From the NCBI GenBank assembly GCA_021774575.1, contig JAJFIX010000007.1, positions 62,001-126,000 on the forward strand: DNA of 64,000 bases, given 5' to 3'. The DNA is from Alphaproteobacteria bacterium (GTDB lineage Bacteria > Pseudomonadota > Alphaproteobacteria > UBA6615). Within the stretch, counting starts at the first letter, position 1, and the number at the start of each line of letters is the position of its first letter. Positions 9,282 through 18,007 of this stretch are shown one piece after another. The notes beneath the pieces were generated by a model. That model had not been told where the DNA came from. It saw only the letters and a program-made list of their open reading frames with translations, and searched no databases. A program made the translations under genes and the position numbers.

Positions 9282-9707
9282 TTATCTCCTGCCGGTACGT
9301 CCGCCACCACCTCTGCCGCCCCGGCCACCATCGCGACCGCGAAAATGCGAGCCGCTGTCGTAGCAGGGGATGGTGATTAGCCCGAAGCCACCATGACGAC
9401 CACCGTGGCGACCACCGAAGCGAACGAGGGGCGAGCAGCCACGGCGTTGCGTCCGTCGGTGGCTGCGGCCATAATTGTTAAAGCGATGTCCGCGCCGGTA
9501 ACGGTTGCCATATGCGGGAAATCCGGATCCGAAGCTGAAACTAAAATGTTGTGCTAGTTGCACGGGGGCGACCGGCGCGACGGTGGTGGCCCGCGAATCC
9601 CTTGCCTCGAATGGGGCTGGCAACGCAGTTGCGGGTAGGCTCGTCATGGCGAGAATTGCCACGGCGAGCAGGGTTTGACCGGTGATCCGATAATGTTTGG
9701 GTTGCAT
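9282..9707 (-). CDS. small secreted Gly/Arg/His-rich protein of unknown function
   Basis: A predicted 141-residue protein. The ATG at 9707 is chosen because GGAGAGG precedes it at good distance; an in-frame ATG at 9722 is possible. The N-terminus is a signal peptide (hydrophobic LLAVAILAMTSLPATALPA). The mature part is strikingly basic and low-complexity: YRRGHRFNNYGRSHRRTQRRG, GGRHGGRHGGFG and a C-terminal GRDGGRGGRGGGG. One Cys pair (RGCSPLV, TIPCYDS) could form a disulfide. I recognise no family. It sits immediately downstream of the histidine kinase gene in the same orientation, 137 bp away, which hints at an envelope role but does not prove it. Confidence 0.6.
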   Translation of the reverse strand: MQPKHYRITGQTLLAVAILAMTSLPATALPAPFEARDSRATTVAPVAPVQLAQHFSFSFGSGFPAYGNRYRRGHRFNNYGRSHRRTQRRGCSPLVRFGGRHGGRHGGFGLITIPCYDSGSHFRGRDGGRGGRGGGGRTGRR

Positions 9708-9844
9708 CACATACCTCTCCATAATTGATCATTTTTTTGCCAAATTTTAGCTTTTGGTATGGGGAGATAGTGGCGCTGACCCGCTGAACCCAATCTGAAT
9801 GCATCGTTCATCTCGGGTTCAGGTAGCTGAATGAGGTTTGGATG

Positions 9845-11203
9845 TTACTCAGGCGCGGGGAGACTTAGCTTCACGCTGAGCCCACCTAGCTCGGCGCGGC
9901 CCAATTCTATGGACCCACCGTAAATTTCTGCTATGTCGGCAACGATTGCGAGCCCGAGGCCCGAGCCGGGAACCGTCTCATCGAGGCGCTTACCACGCTG
10001 CAAGACTTCGATACATTCTTCGGGCTCCAGTCCCGGCCCATCATCATCCACGGTGACGAGCAATTGGCTTTGCTGACTTCGTTGCGCCGTCATTTGAATA
10101 TCGGCGTGGGCCCATTTGCAGGCATTGTCGAGCAGATTGCCGAGCATTTCCTCAAGGTCCTCCCGCTCACCACGAAAGCACGCGTTGGGGTCGCCAGTAT
10201 AGGATATCTCTACGCCGCGGTCCCGGTGGATCGTGTGCAGGGCGCGGGTCAAATCTGCGACCACCGGTTCAAATTCGGTCCGGATAGCGCGAAGGTTGTT
10301 GCCCGCCGCCATTCTGGCACGGGCCAGCTGGTGGTCGATCTGGGCGCGCAGCTTATCGACTTGAGTTTTGACCGTATCGGCCAACGGCCCCTCGGATTGC
10401 TCGGCTTCGTTGAGCAGCACCGAAAGCGGCGTCTTGATCATATGAGCAATATCGCCGGCATTGGCCCGGGCCCGTTCGACCAATATATCGGTCTGATCGA
10501 GCAGGGCATTGAGCTCGCGCGCCAGCGGGTCGAGTTCAACCGGATAATTGCCCTCGATCCGGTCCGCGCGGCCGGTGCGAATATTATTTAACGCATTACC
10601 CAGGTCGCGCAGGGGCCGCATGCCGAACCGCTGCTGCACGATAATGAATAAGATAAAGCCGATGACGATTAGCCCCAGCAGCCAGGGGCCGAGAATTTGT
10701 AAAGACCAGATTAAGGCGCTGTTAAACTGGCTCGCTTCGGCAGCCAATTCGGCCCGGTCGACGGCGACGGTGAAATACATGAACATGTCGGTGCCAACTG
10801 GGCTGGCCCGCTGGGTGACAAAACGCAATTCCCGACCGCTGGTCAATGTCAGCACCGCGTCGTTGCTGACTGCACTGGCGCCCGACGGAATTTCTAAGAC
10901 ATGCTGGAATAAGGACGGGGATCGCAAATAGGGATCGGGTATGTCACCGATTTGCCAATACCAGCCCGACAGAACCTGATCGAACCTTGGGTCGGCGAGA
11001 CTGGGGCCGGTCATTTCGCCGTTCTCGTCAACCACCGTCGTGCTGACCATTTGGGCAAGATAGGTTTGCAGACGGGTGTCGAAATTTCTCTCGACATAGG
11101 CGGGAAACAGGGATGCCTGCAACAAACCGCCGACGATCAGGATAAGGACACTCCAGAGAATGGCCGCTGTCGCCAGTCGCAGCGTCAGCGAGTTAAATTT
11201 CAT
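9845..11203 (-). CDS. sensor histidine kinase, PhoQ-like
   Basis: A 452-residue membrane sensor kinase. Two hydrophobic segments, near residues 8-28 and about 168-190 (LLGLIVIGFILFIIV), flank a periplasmic sensor domain of roughly 140 residues. A HAMP-like linker follows, then the dimerisation/phosphoacceptor box with its His in GDIAHMIKTPLSVLLNEA. The ATPase has an N box (NLLDNACKWAH), a G1 box (DDDGPGL) and a G2 box (GSGLGLAIV). The start overlaps the end of the response-regulator gene by 4 bp, so the two are translationally coupled. Divalent cation or cationic-peptide sensing is the known role of PhoQ, but the ligand here is unknown. Confidence 0.9.
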   Translation of the reverse strand: MKFNSLTLRLATAAILWSVLILIVGGLLQASLFPAYVERNFDTRLQTYLAQMVSTTVVDENGEMTGPSLADPRFDQVLSGWYWQIGDIPDPYLRSPSLFQHVLEIPSGASAVSNDAVLTLTSGRELRFVTQRASPVGTDMFMYFTVAVDRAELAAEASQFNSALIWSLQILGPWLLGLIVIGFILFIIVQQRFGMRPLRDLGNALNNIRTGRADRIEGNYPVELDPLARELNALLDQTDILVERARANAGDIAHMIKTPLSVLLNEAEQSEGPLADTVKTQVDKLRAQIDHQLARARMAAGNNLRAIRTEFEPVVADLTRALHTIHRDRGVEISYTGDPNACFRGEREDLEEMLGNLLDNACKWAHADIQMTAQRSQQSQLLVTVDDDGPGLEPEECIEVLQRGKRLDETVPGSGLGLAIVADIAEIYGGSIELGRAELGGLSVKLSLPAPE

Positions 11204-11865
11204 GGGGCGGGCTCGGCTATCCTATATCCCAATCCACGCACGGTCTGGATGATTTCCGTGCCGAGTTTTTTGCGCACCCGGCCGACGAAAACTTCAATAG
11301 TATTAGAATCCCGGTCAAAATCCTGGTCGTAGAGATGCTCGGTCAATTGCGTCCGCGATATCACTTCGCCTTGATGGTGCATGAGATAGGAGAGCAATCT
11401 GAATTCCAGCGCCGTCAACTTGATGGCGGTGCCATCGACGGTGACCCGAGCCGCCCGCCCATCCAAATGCACCGGACCGCAGGTCAGTTCTGAACTGGCA
11501 TGGCCGGTGGATCGGCGAAGGAGGGCGCGGAGGCGGGCCAAGACTTCTTCGGTATGAAACGGTTTGGCGACGTAATCATCGGCACCGGCATCGATGCCGG
11601 CAACCTTATCGGTCCAGCGGTCGCGGGCGGTCAAAATCAGCACCGGCATCACACGGCCCTGGGCCCGCCATTTTTCGAGTACCGAGACACCGTCCAATTT
11701 TGGCAGTCCGAGATCCAGGATTACCGCGTCATAGTCTTCTGTTTCGCCGAGGAAATGCCCTTCTTCGCCGTCATGGGCAATATCGACCGCATAACCGGCG
11801 TCTTTCAGGGCGCTGCCAAGTTGGTTCGCCAATTCGACCTCATCTTCGACTATAAGCAGGCGCAT
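11200..11865 (-). CDS. response regulator, OmpR/PhoB family (PhoP-like)
   Basis: A 221-residue regulator with an N-terminal receiver domain: acidic pocket in IVEDEVELANQL, phosphoacceptor Asp in AVILDLGLPKLDG (about residue 51) and conserved Lys in DDYVAKPFHTEE. A C-terminal winged helix follows (LTALEFRLLSYLMHHQGEVISR, then NTIEVFVGRVRKKLG and VRGLGYR). It is first in a two-gene unit with the kinase and overlaps it by ATGA-type coupling. The PepSY-like gene lies 34 bp upstream in the same direction and is probably co-transcribed. Confidence 0.93.
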   Translation of the reverse strand: MRLLIVEDEVELANQLGSALKDAGYAVDIAHDGEEGHFLGETEDYDAVILDLGLPKLDGVSVLEKWRAQGRVMPVLILTARDRWTDKVAGIDAGADDYVAKPFHTEEVLARLRALLRRSTGHASSELTCGPVHLDGRAARVTVDGTAIKLTALEFRLLSYLMHHQGEVISRTQLTEHLYDQDFDRDSNTIEVFVGRVRKKLGTEIIQTVRGLGYRIAEPAP

Positions 11866-11899
11866 GACAGTTCCCGATCGGTGATTCTATTTGGGTTGC

Positions 11900-12226
11900 T
11901 CATTCAGGCAGGCGAACGATGCGACCCGTTGTGGCGTCGGCAAACTGGTTCACGACATTATTTCCGGGCTTGCTGAGTAATCGAAAACCATAGAACCAAC
12001 GCTCTTCCAGGCAAAAGACCTGGACGCCCAAAATATCACCCTGATTGTTAATGCCGCTGCGGTCAATGACATCCTCCAATGGCAGAATGGCACCCTGTCT
12101 GACCAAGTCGGTAACACATTGCTGGTCGCAAACATCGAGCGCCATCGCCGTCGAGACCAACGGCGCGAAGGGGGCGGCCAATAGTGCGACCCAAAGCAAC
12201 AGGCTTATGGTAAATTTCTGTATCAT
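11900..12226 (-). CDS. PepSY-like periplasmic protein next to the two-component system
   Basis: A 108-residue protein with a signal peptide (LLLWVALLAAPFAPLVSTAMA). The mature part resembles a single PepSY-type domain: a helix (RQGAILPLEDVIDRSG), strands containing GDILGVQVFCLEERWFYGFRLLS, and the terminal DATTGRIVRLPE. Two Cys (VCDQQC) and a third in the strand region may be redox-active or bridged. Genes of this kind often precede PhoPQ-type pairs in proteobacteria, and here it lies just upstream of one in the same orientation. Its probable role is modulation of the sensor or of periplasmic proteolysis, which is inference. Confidence 0.68.
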   Translation of the reverse strand: MIQKFTISLLLWVALLAAPFAPLVSTAMALDVCDQQCVTDLVRQGAILPLEDVIDRSGINNQGDILGVQVFCLEERWFYGFRLLSKPGNNVVNQFADATTGRIVRLPE

Positions 12227-12390
12227 GAGCGTAATTTATAACGAATTACCTGAATGAGCGATGAACGGTTGCGTCGGCTTGGGCCAGTGGCTTTACATCT
12301 GGTGGGTTTACATCCTAATGCGTCTATTTTAAGCAACAAAACGAGTTGGCGAAAGCCAGCTTCCTCAATTACCCGCAAATGGGGGTGCAA

Positions 12391-12846
12391 ATGGTCGGTT
12401 TTATATCGCGACTAAGCGGCGGAAAAGCCGCTTTACAGACCGAACATCAAATCGCCGGCCCTGCCGACGTGCCTCTTTCGGGCGTAACCGAGGCGAACCA
12501 GGCCGGGGCTGGACGGGCCAAAAGCGGTTCATTTATCTCAAATGGCCTGGACGTCGTCGGCAATATTGAGAGCAAGGGCGATATCGAAATTTGTGGACGG
12601 GTCACCGGCGATGTCACTGGCCGGGGTATTTTGCTGGCCGCCACCGGCATTGTCGAAGGATCGATAATTGCCGATACTATTGACGTTCTAGGTCACGTCA
12701 ACGGACCGATTACAGCGATTACAGTGACCCTGCGAGCCGATTCTAGGGTGACCGGCAAGATCACGCACCACGAAATAATTGCGGATAATGATGCGGTAGC
12801 CGAGGGGCTTAAACCGTGGCAACCGTTGCAATTCTTCACCGGTTAA
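12391..12846 (+). CDS. bactofilin family protein
   Basis: About 151 residues, a polymer-forming cytoskeletal protein built on a right-handed beta-helix. The ATG at 12391 is preferred because GGGGGTG lies just upstream; ATG 12379 and TTG 12346 are in-frame alternatives. The core shows repeating hydrophobic/Gly turns: LDVVGNIESKGDIEICGRVTGD, then GIVEGSIIADTIDVLGHVNGPI and SRVTGKITHHEI, as expected for the bactofilin domain. Bactofilins form filaments without nucleotide and position cell-wall or polysaccharide enzymes. A second, more strongly basic-tailed bactofilin follows 299 bp downstream in the same direction. Confidence 0.85.
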   Translation: MVGFISRLSGGKAALQTEHQIAGPADVPLSGVTEANQAGAGRAKSGSFISNGLDVVGNIESKGDIEICGRVTGDVTGRGILLAATGIVEGSIIADTIDVLGHVNGPITAITVTLRADSRVTGKITHHEIIADNDAVAEGLKPWQPLQFFTG

Positions 12847-12902
12847 CTGGTCGATCCGAGCTTTGCCTTTGGATTTCATCCACCTCATTCACGTAATTTA
12901 CT

Positions 12903-12925
12903 AAAAAAAAGAGTCCGGCGACTCC
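12903..12925 (-). terminator. intrinsic-terminator-like hairpin reading leftwards between the bactofilin genes
   Basis: Read on the minus strand, GAGTC-GCCG-GACTC is followed directly by eight T residues, a compact Rho-independent terminator shape. No minus-strand gene lies to its right: both neighbours are plus-strand genes. It may end a small antisense or intergenic RNA that starts between about 12,930 and 13,140, or it may be chance. The same interval also has a tandem repeat of about 18 bp (GACAGGGAACGC twice, near 13,036-13,072). Confidence 0.35.
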
Positions 12926-13145
12926 GTGTCGGTGGGGAATCTATACGCAGACTGATTGCTGCCCGGTTGCCGAAGAGATATCCTGGTGGCGGAGATCAGG
13001 CGGCGCGGTATCCAAGATCACGGTCGTCCACACTGAGACAGGGAACGCTGCGGGACAGGGAACGCCGCTGGAAAATGCGATTGGTGAGTGTTAGCTGGGA
13101 CACGGGTCGTCGCCCCGGCAGTCATTGAAGGGAGCAGGAGGTTCC

Positions 13146-13775
13146 ATGTTTTCAAAGTCAGAAAAATCCACGCCACAAAATGCCGGACCGGTTACGAGCG
13201 AACCCAGCGCGCGCGGGCCGAAGGGATCACCCAAGCCGACGAATGTGCCGTCGATTGTCAGCCAGGATATGCGGGTCATTGGCAGTCTAAATAGCGACGG
13301 CGAAATTCAAATTGACGGACAGGTCGAAGGCGATATCAGTGCTAAATTTGTTACAATTAGTCCCGACGCCTTGATCGAAGGTTCGATCACAGCCGAAACC
13401 GTCCATGTCAGCGGCACCGTATCGGGCCAAATTGATGCCACCTCGGTGGTTATTGCAAAGCAGGCGAAAATCAAGGGTGACGTGCTGCATCAAACCATTG
13501 CAATTGAATCCGGCGCCTATATCGAAGGGTTTTGCCGGCCGCGCGGAACAAATGGCACGGTGGTTGAAAGCGCGCCGACGAAGGCCTCTCAACCAACTAC
13601 CCTTCGGCCGAAGCCATTGAAGACCGCAGTGAAAGCAACGCAAACGCCGCAAAATACCGGCGATAAGGACCTTCTTGCCGAAGGGGCGCCTTTTGTCAAA
13701 GTCGCTGACCTCAAATCTGCTGCAGCCGATAGCACGCCAGAATCCGTGGCCGCGCGGCTCACCAGCCGAAACTAA
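13146..13775 (+). CDS. bactofilin family protein with extended C-terminal tail
   Basis: A 209-residue protein. The ATG at 13146 has an excellent GCAGGAGG ribosome site; an upstream TTG is disregarded. After a polar N-terminus the bactofilin beta-helix runs from about residue 38 (MRVIGSLNSDGEIQIDGQVEGD) through LIEGSITAETVHVSGTVSGQID to ESGAYIEGFCRP near residue 130. The remaining roughly 75 residues are a disordered, Lys/Pro/Thr-rich tail (KASQPTTLRPKPLKTAVKATQT), likely used for partner binding. The paired arrangement with the preceding bactofilin suggests co-polymerisation, which is inference. A strong terminator follows. Confidence 0.88.
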   Translation: MFSKSEKSTPQNAGPVTSEPSARGPKGSPKPTNVPSIVSQDMRVIGSLNSDGEIQIDGQVEGDISAKFVTISPDALIEGSITAETVHVSGTVSGQIDATSVVIAKQAKIKGDVLHQTIAIESGAYIEGFCRPRGTNGTVVESAPTKASQPTTLRPKPLKTAVKATQTPQNTGDKDLLAEGAPFVKVADLKSAAADSTPESVAARLTSRN

Positions 13776-13781
13776 GATTTA

Positions 13782-13807
13782 CCGTCGGCAAGGGCTATCG
13801 CCGACGG
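13782..13807 (+). other. hairpin directly after the second bactofilin
   Basis: CCGTCGGC at 13782-13789 pairs perfectly with GCCGACGG at 13800-13807, starting six bases after the stop codon. It lacks a T-run and stands just ahead of a second hairpin that has one. The two may act as a tandem terminator or the first may stabilise the 3' end. Confidence 0.45.
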
Positions 13808-13825
13808 AAGAGATCGATTAGGAAT

Positions 13826-13859
13826 GCCGGTGCCCAGTGCGGGTGCCGGCTATTTTTTT
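13826..13859 (+). terminator. Rho-independent terminator after the bactofilin gene
   Basis: A ten-base-pair stem (GCCGGTGCCC with GGGTGCCGGC, two G-U pairs) closes a five-base loop and is followed by TATTTTTTT. This is a canonical intrinsic terminator. It ends the bactofilin transcript 37 bp before the CoxL-like gene at 13,896, so that gene needs its own promoter in this very short space or is read through the terminator. Confidence 0.8.
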
Positions 13860-13895
13860 GTTGGTCGAAAATCGTTTCAGCGGGAGAGTTAGGCA

Positions 13896-16193
13896 ATGGC
13901 AAAATTTGGTATCGGTCAAGCCGCAACGAGACTGGAAGATCGACGTCTGCTGACCGGTACCGGCAAATACGCCGACGATATGCCCGCCACCGATTTTGCC
14001 CATGCATTTGTTCTGCGCTCACCCCACGCTCACGCGCTGATCAAATCCATCGATAGTGCCACCGCTGCATCACAACCGGGGGTGTTGACGATACTCACTG
14101 GCGCCGACGTTGCCGCCGACGGACTTGGGACAATCCGATGCCGGTCGGGCCTCGAGAATCGCGACGGTACGAGCCGGGGTGATACCGCCTGGTCGATTTT
14201 GGCCCAAGGACGGGTCCGGCATGTTGGTGACCCGGTCGTATTGGTCGTTGCTGAAACGCTGGCGGCAGCGCGAGATGCCGCCGAGCTTGTCGATATAGAT
14301 TATGAAATATTGCCCGCCGCCGTTGATACGCGAAATGCCGCGCAACCTGGCGCGCCGATGGTTTGGGACGACATAAAAGACAATATTTGTTTTGATTGGG
14401 GCCAGGGCGATCAAAGCGCGACGACCAAGGCATTTGACCAGGCGGCTCATATTGTCGAGTTGGAGCTCGTTAATAACCGGATCGTTGCCAACCCGATGGA
14501 ACCCCGCGCGGCTGTGGCGACCTATCTACCAGATACCGGCCGGGTGGAGCTCACCACCCCGAGCCAAGGCACCCATATATTACTGGAACAGCTCGCCGAC
14601 GATATTTTCAAAACCGACCCGAGTGAATTTCGTATTCTGAGCGGCGATGTCGGCGGCGGTTTTGGCATGAAGATTTTCATGCATCCCGAGCAGCCTCTGG
14701 TCGTTTGGGCGGCGCGGCGGCTGAAGCGATCCGTACGCTGGACGGCAGATCGCAGTGAGAGTTTTTTGAGCGATGTACAGGGCCGCGATCACGTGACAAA
14801 GGCTCGGCTGGCTCTCGACGCTGAAGGAATTTTTACCGGTCTGGAGGTTGCCACCCACGCCAATCTTGGTGCCTATCTGTCGAATTTTTCCCCCTTTGTC
14901 GCAACGGCGGCAGGGGTATGTATGTTGGCTGGTCTCTATAAAACACCGGCAATTTTCGTCAATGTAATTGGTGTCATGACCAATACCGTGCCGATTGACG
15001 CCTATCGCGGCGCTGGGCGACCGGAAGCTATTTATGTGATCGAACGGCTGGTTGATAAGGCGGCACGCGCTCTTGGCTACACCCAAGATGAACTGCGGCG
15101 GCGTAATTTCGTTCAGCCCCAGGACCTACCATACGCAACCCCCCTAGACACGGTTTATGACAGTGGTGATTTTGCCGCCTTACTTGATCGGGCCAAGGAA
15201 AAAGCCGATTGGGACGGTTTCGTCGCTCGCCGCCGGGACGCGGCTGCAAACGGGCGCCTCAGGGGCATCGGTCTGACAAGTTATGTCGAAAAATGTGGCG
15301 GCGGTAATCCCGAAACAGCCGATGTCGTTTTTAATGATGACGACACGTTGACGATTTATATTGGCACCCAAACCAACGGCCAGGGCCATGAAACCGCCTA
15401 TACCCAGATCATGTCTGATCGTTTGGACATTTCTGCGGACCGGATAAAAATTGTTCAAGGCGACACGGATTTCGTGCCGCCGGGCATGACCGGCGGGTCG
15501 CGGTCAGTAACCGTTGGCGGCCCCGCCGTCGCGTTCGCCGCCGGTGAAATTATCGAAAAAGGTATCACTGTTGCAGCCGAGGAATTGGAAACGGCCGCCG
15601 CCGATATTGTCTATAAAGACGGTGCATTTTCCATTGTCGGCACCGACCGAAAGCTTTCGCTTTTCGACGTCAATCGACTGGCGGGTGAGAGCGGCCTTGA
15701 TACGGTTTATGCTCATACACCCGATGCAGCCACCTATCCCAACGGCACTCATATCTGCGAGCTTGAAGTTGACCCGGATACCGGCGATGTCGAGATTATC
15801 GGCTATACGGCGGTTGATGATTTTGGTGACGTGATCAATCCACTGCTATTGGCCGGTCAAGTCCATGGCGGGGTTGCCCAGGGAATTGGCCAGGCGTTGA
15901 TGGAGCACGCATGCTATGACGGTGAGAGCGGCCAGCTTTTGGCCGGGTCGCTGATGGATTACACGTTGCCCCGTGCCGATAATATGCCGCATTTCGATTT
16001 TTCGACGCTCAATTTTCCATGCACGACCAATCCGTTGGGGATCAAGGGCGCAGGTGAAGCCGGGGCGATTGCCGCCCCTCCGGCGGTGATAAATGCACTT
16101 GTCGACGCGTTGGAGCCCAAAATCGGCGCTGTCGACATAGACATGCCAGCCACATCTGCCTATCTGTGGAGCCTGATAAACGGCGGCATTTGA
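13896..16193 (+). CDS. xanthine dehydrogenase/CoxL-family molybdopterin-binding subunit (second paralogue)
   Basis: A 765-residue molybdenum hydroxylase large subunit. It begins MAKFGIGQAATRLEDRRLLTG with GGGAGAG before the ATG. It has VGGGFGMKIFMHPEQ, the form II-type AYRGAGRPE loop, and GIKGAGEAGAIAAPP with the catalytic Glu. It is clearly related along its length to the protein at 1.7-4.0 kb, including the opening residues and the VDDFGDVINPLL region. Neither gene has an adjoining FAD or 2Fe-2S subunit. It is followed at 16 bp by cysQ in the same direction. Substrate unknown; probable aldehyde or heterocycle oxidation. Confidence 0.9.
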   Translation: MAKFGIGQAATRLEDRRLLTGTGKYADDMPATDFAHAFVLRSPHAHALIKSIDSATAASQPGVLTILTGADVAADGLGTIRCRSGLENRDGTSRGDTAWSILAQGRVRHVGDPVVLVVAETLAAARDAAELVDIDYEILPAAVDTRNAAQPGAPMVWDDIKDNICFDWGQGDQSATTKAFDQAAHIVELELVNNRIVANPMEPRAAVATYLPDTGRVELTTPSQGTHILLEQLADDIFKTDPSEFRILSGDVGGGFGMKIFMHPEQPLVVWAARRLKRSVRWTADRSESFLSDVQGRDHVTKARLALDAEGIFTGLEVATHANLGAYLSNFSPFVATAAGVCMLAGLYKTPAIFVNVIGVMTNTVPIDAYRGAGRPEAIYVIERLVDKAARALGYTQDELRRRNFVQPQDLPYATPLDTVYDSGDFAALLDRAKEKADWDGFVARRRDAAANGRLRGIGLTSYVEKCGGGNPETADVVFNDDDTLTIYIGTQTNGQGHETAYTQIMSDRLDISADRIKIVQGDTDFVPPGMTGGSRSVTVGGPAVAFAAGEIIEKGITVAAEELETAAADIVYKDGAFSIVGTDRKLSLFDVNRLAGESGLDTVYAHTPDAATYPNGTHICELEVDPDTGDVEIIGYTAVDDFGDVINPLLLAGQVHGGVAQGIGQALMEHACYDGESGQLLAGSLMDYTLPRADNMPHFDFSTLNFPCTTNPLGIKGAGEAGAIAAPPAVINALVDALEPKIGAVDIDMPATSAYLWSLINGGI

Positions 16194-16209
16194 TGATGAA
16201 GGAAAGTAT

Positions 16210-17001
16210 GTGACTGACGTATCGCAACTGCTAGAGCCGACCATCCAGATCGCACGCGCCGCCGGGGCGGTTATTGCTGAGATTTATCGCCGCGATTTTT
16301 CCGTTATGACTAAAGATGATGGATCGCCAGTCACCGAGGCCGACCTGGCGGCAAACGACCTGATCGTTGCCGAATTGGCCAAGCTCACGCCCGAAATAGA
16401 TATCGTCTCGGAAGAAGGTAACCAGCCTGGGTCGGGGGGAGACAAAAGCATATTTTGGCTCGTCGACCCGCTGGACGGAACCAAGGATTTTCTGAAGAAG
16501 AATGACGAGTTCTGCGTTTGCATTGCTCTAATCCAGGATAAGTTTCCTGTGCTAGGGGTGATCTATGCACCGGCTACCGGGAGGACCTATGCCGGGGGGG
16601 GGCCGGGGCTGGCGACGGTGACCCAAGCCGATGGATCGACCCAGGCGATGTCGTGCCGCGCACCCGACGCGAGCGGTCTGGTTCAAGCTGTTTCTCGATC
16701 CCGGCCCGATGAGTGCAATGTCACCGAATATGCGCCCGACGTTGTGCTGAAAGACCGGATCGTTTCCGGTAGTGCGCTGAAATTTGCTCTTGTCGCCGAG
16801 GGGCGCGCCGATGTTTACGCCAATATGGGCGGGTCGTGTGAGTGGGATACCGCTGCTGGTCAAGCCGTCATCGAGGCGGCCGGGGGTAGCGTGACGACCT
16901 TGGAAGGCGTGCGCCTAGATTACGGTAAAGAAACGCGCCTTAATCCGACCTTCATAGCCGCTGGCCGCGATGCTGAAAGCTGGCTGCCAAATATCGACTA
17001 G
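16210..17001 (+). CDS. cysQ: 3'(2'),5'-bisphosphate nucleotidase CysQ
   Basis: A 263-residue inositol-monophosphatase-superfamily enzyme. It removes the 3' phosphate from PAP/PAPS, the by-product of sulfate assimilation. Metal-binding signatures are SEEGN, the canonical DPLDGTKDF motif (about residues 86-94) and CEWDTAAGQAVIEAAGG near the C-terminus. The GTG start at 16210 is the only candidate close to the previous gene that keeps the full N-terminal helix. Its stop codon abuts the ATG of tsaC, indicating co-translation. Inositol-1-phosphatase activity is an alternative for this fold, but the spacing of motifs favours CysQ. Confidence 0.9.
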   Translation: MTDVSQLLEPTIQIARAAGAVIAEIYRRDFSVMTKDDGSPVTEADLAANDLIVAELAKLTPEIDIVSEEGNQPGSGGDKSIFWLVDPLDGTKDFLKKNDEFCVCIALIQDKFPVLGVIYAPATGRTYAGGGPGLATVTQADGSTQAMSCRAPDASGLVQAVSRSRPDECNVTEYAPDVVLKDRIVSGSALKFALVAEGRADVYANMGGSCEWDTAAGQAVIEAAGGSVTTLEGVRLDYGKETRLNPTFIAAGRDAESWLPNID

Positions 17002-17997
17002 ATGAGCGTGAAACCCAACCCAACGCTTTCCACCAGTGATGCGGATATTGCCATTGCCGCAGGGCATTTGCGGGCTGGTGGGTTGGTCGCCTTTCCGACT
17101 GAGACCGTCTACGGGCTCGGCGCCGACGCCACCGATGACACTGCCGTAGCGCGAATATATTCGACCAAAGGGCGTCCCCAAATAAATCCGCTGATCGTTC
17201 ATGTGTCGGACCGCTCAATGGCGACGCGTTTTGCCGTTATGACCACCATGGCGGCACAATTGGCTGATGCTTGCTGGCCGGGTCCGCTGACGCTTGTTTT
17301 ATCGCGCCGTGAGGGGGCCGGTGCCTCGCCGGTATCGCGAATGGTCAGCGCTGGGCTCGATAGTGTTGCGGTTCGTCTGCCAGCCAGCGACCTTGCCCGT
17401 CGACTTATCAGCACAGCGGGATGCCCGCTGGCCGCACCGAGCGCCAATGTTTCGGGAACTTTGTCGCCGACCCGGGCAAGCGATGTTCGGTTTCCGCCAC
17501 CACCGGATGGACCGCTGGTAATCGATGGCGGCGCGTGCTCTGTCGGTATTGAATCGACCGTTGTCGATTGTACGGGGGTGCGGCCGGTCATTTTACGGCC
17601 GGGCGCGCTGACTGGTGAGGATATCAAGGCGGCGACTGGAATTGAAATCGGCGCAGCGACGGGGGGTGACCTGAGCGCCCCTAAATCACCGGGCCAGCTC
17701 GCGGCCCATTATGCACCGGCGACCCCGGTTAGAATGAATGCACACACGGTTGCTGGGGACGAAGCCCTGCTGGCGATCGGCGCCTCACCGCTGGTTGGCG
17801 CCGCGCAAACCCTCAACCTTAGCCCGACCGGCGATCTTGTCGAGGCCGCGGCGAATTTTTTCGCCATGTTGCATGAACTCGACCGTGGCAAATATAGCGG
17901 TATCGCCGTGATGGAAATCCCCGAAATCGGGCTCGGCGCCGCGATCAATGACCGGCTCCGCCGGGCGGTGATTTCATTTGCCACAAAAATAGATTAA
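17002..17997 (+). CDS. tsaC: L-threonylcarbamoyladenylate synthase, Sua5 type
   Basis: A 331-residue enzyme that makes threonylcarbamoyl-AMP for the universal t6A37 tRNA modification. The N-terminal YrdC domain has GGLVAFPTETVYGLGADA, then KGRPQINPLIVHV and APSANVSGTLSPT. The length and the second domain (SPGQLAAHYAPATPVRM, then the Sua5 C-terminal fold) place it with the longer Sua5 proteins rather than the short TsaC type. The ATG directly follows the cysQ stop codon with no gap. The FAD-linked oxidase starts 10 bp after its end, so three to four genes probably form one transcript although their functions are unrelated. Confidence 0.92.
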   Translation: MSVKPNPTLSTSDADIAIAAGHLRAGGLVAFPTETVYGLGADATDDTAVARIYSTKGRPQINPLIVHVSDRSMATRFAVMTTMAAQLADACWPGPLTLVLSRREGAGASPVSRMVSAGLDSVAVRLPASDLARRLISTAGCPLAAPSANVSGTLSPTRASDVRFPPPPDGPLVIDGGACSVGIESTVVDCTGVRPVILRPGALTGEDIKAATGIEIGAATGGDLSAPKSPGQLAAHYAPATPVRMNAHTVAGDEALLAIGASPLVGAAQTLNLSPTGDLVEAAANFFAMLHELDRGKYSGIAVMEIPEIGLGAAINDRLRRAVISFATKID

Positions 17998-18007
17998 ACC
18001 GCGTGTC

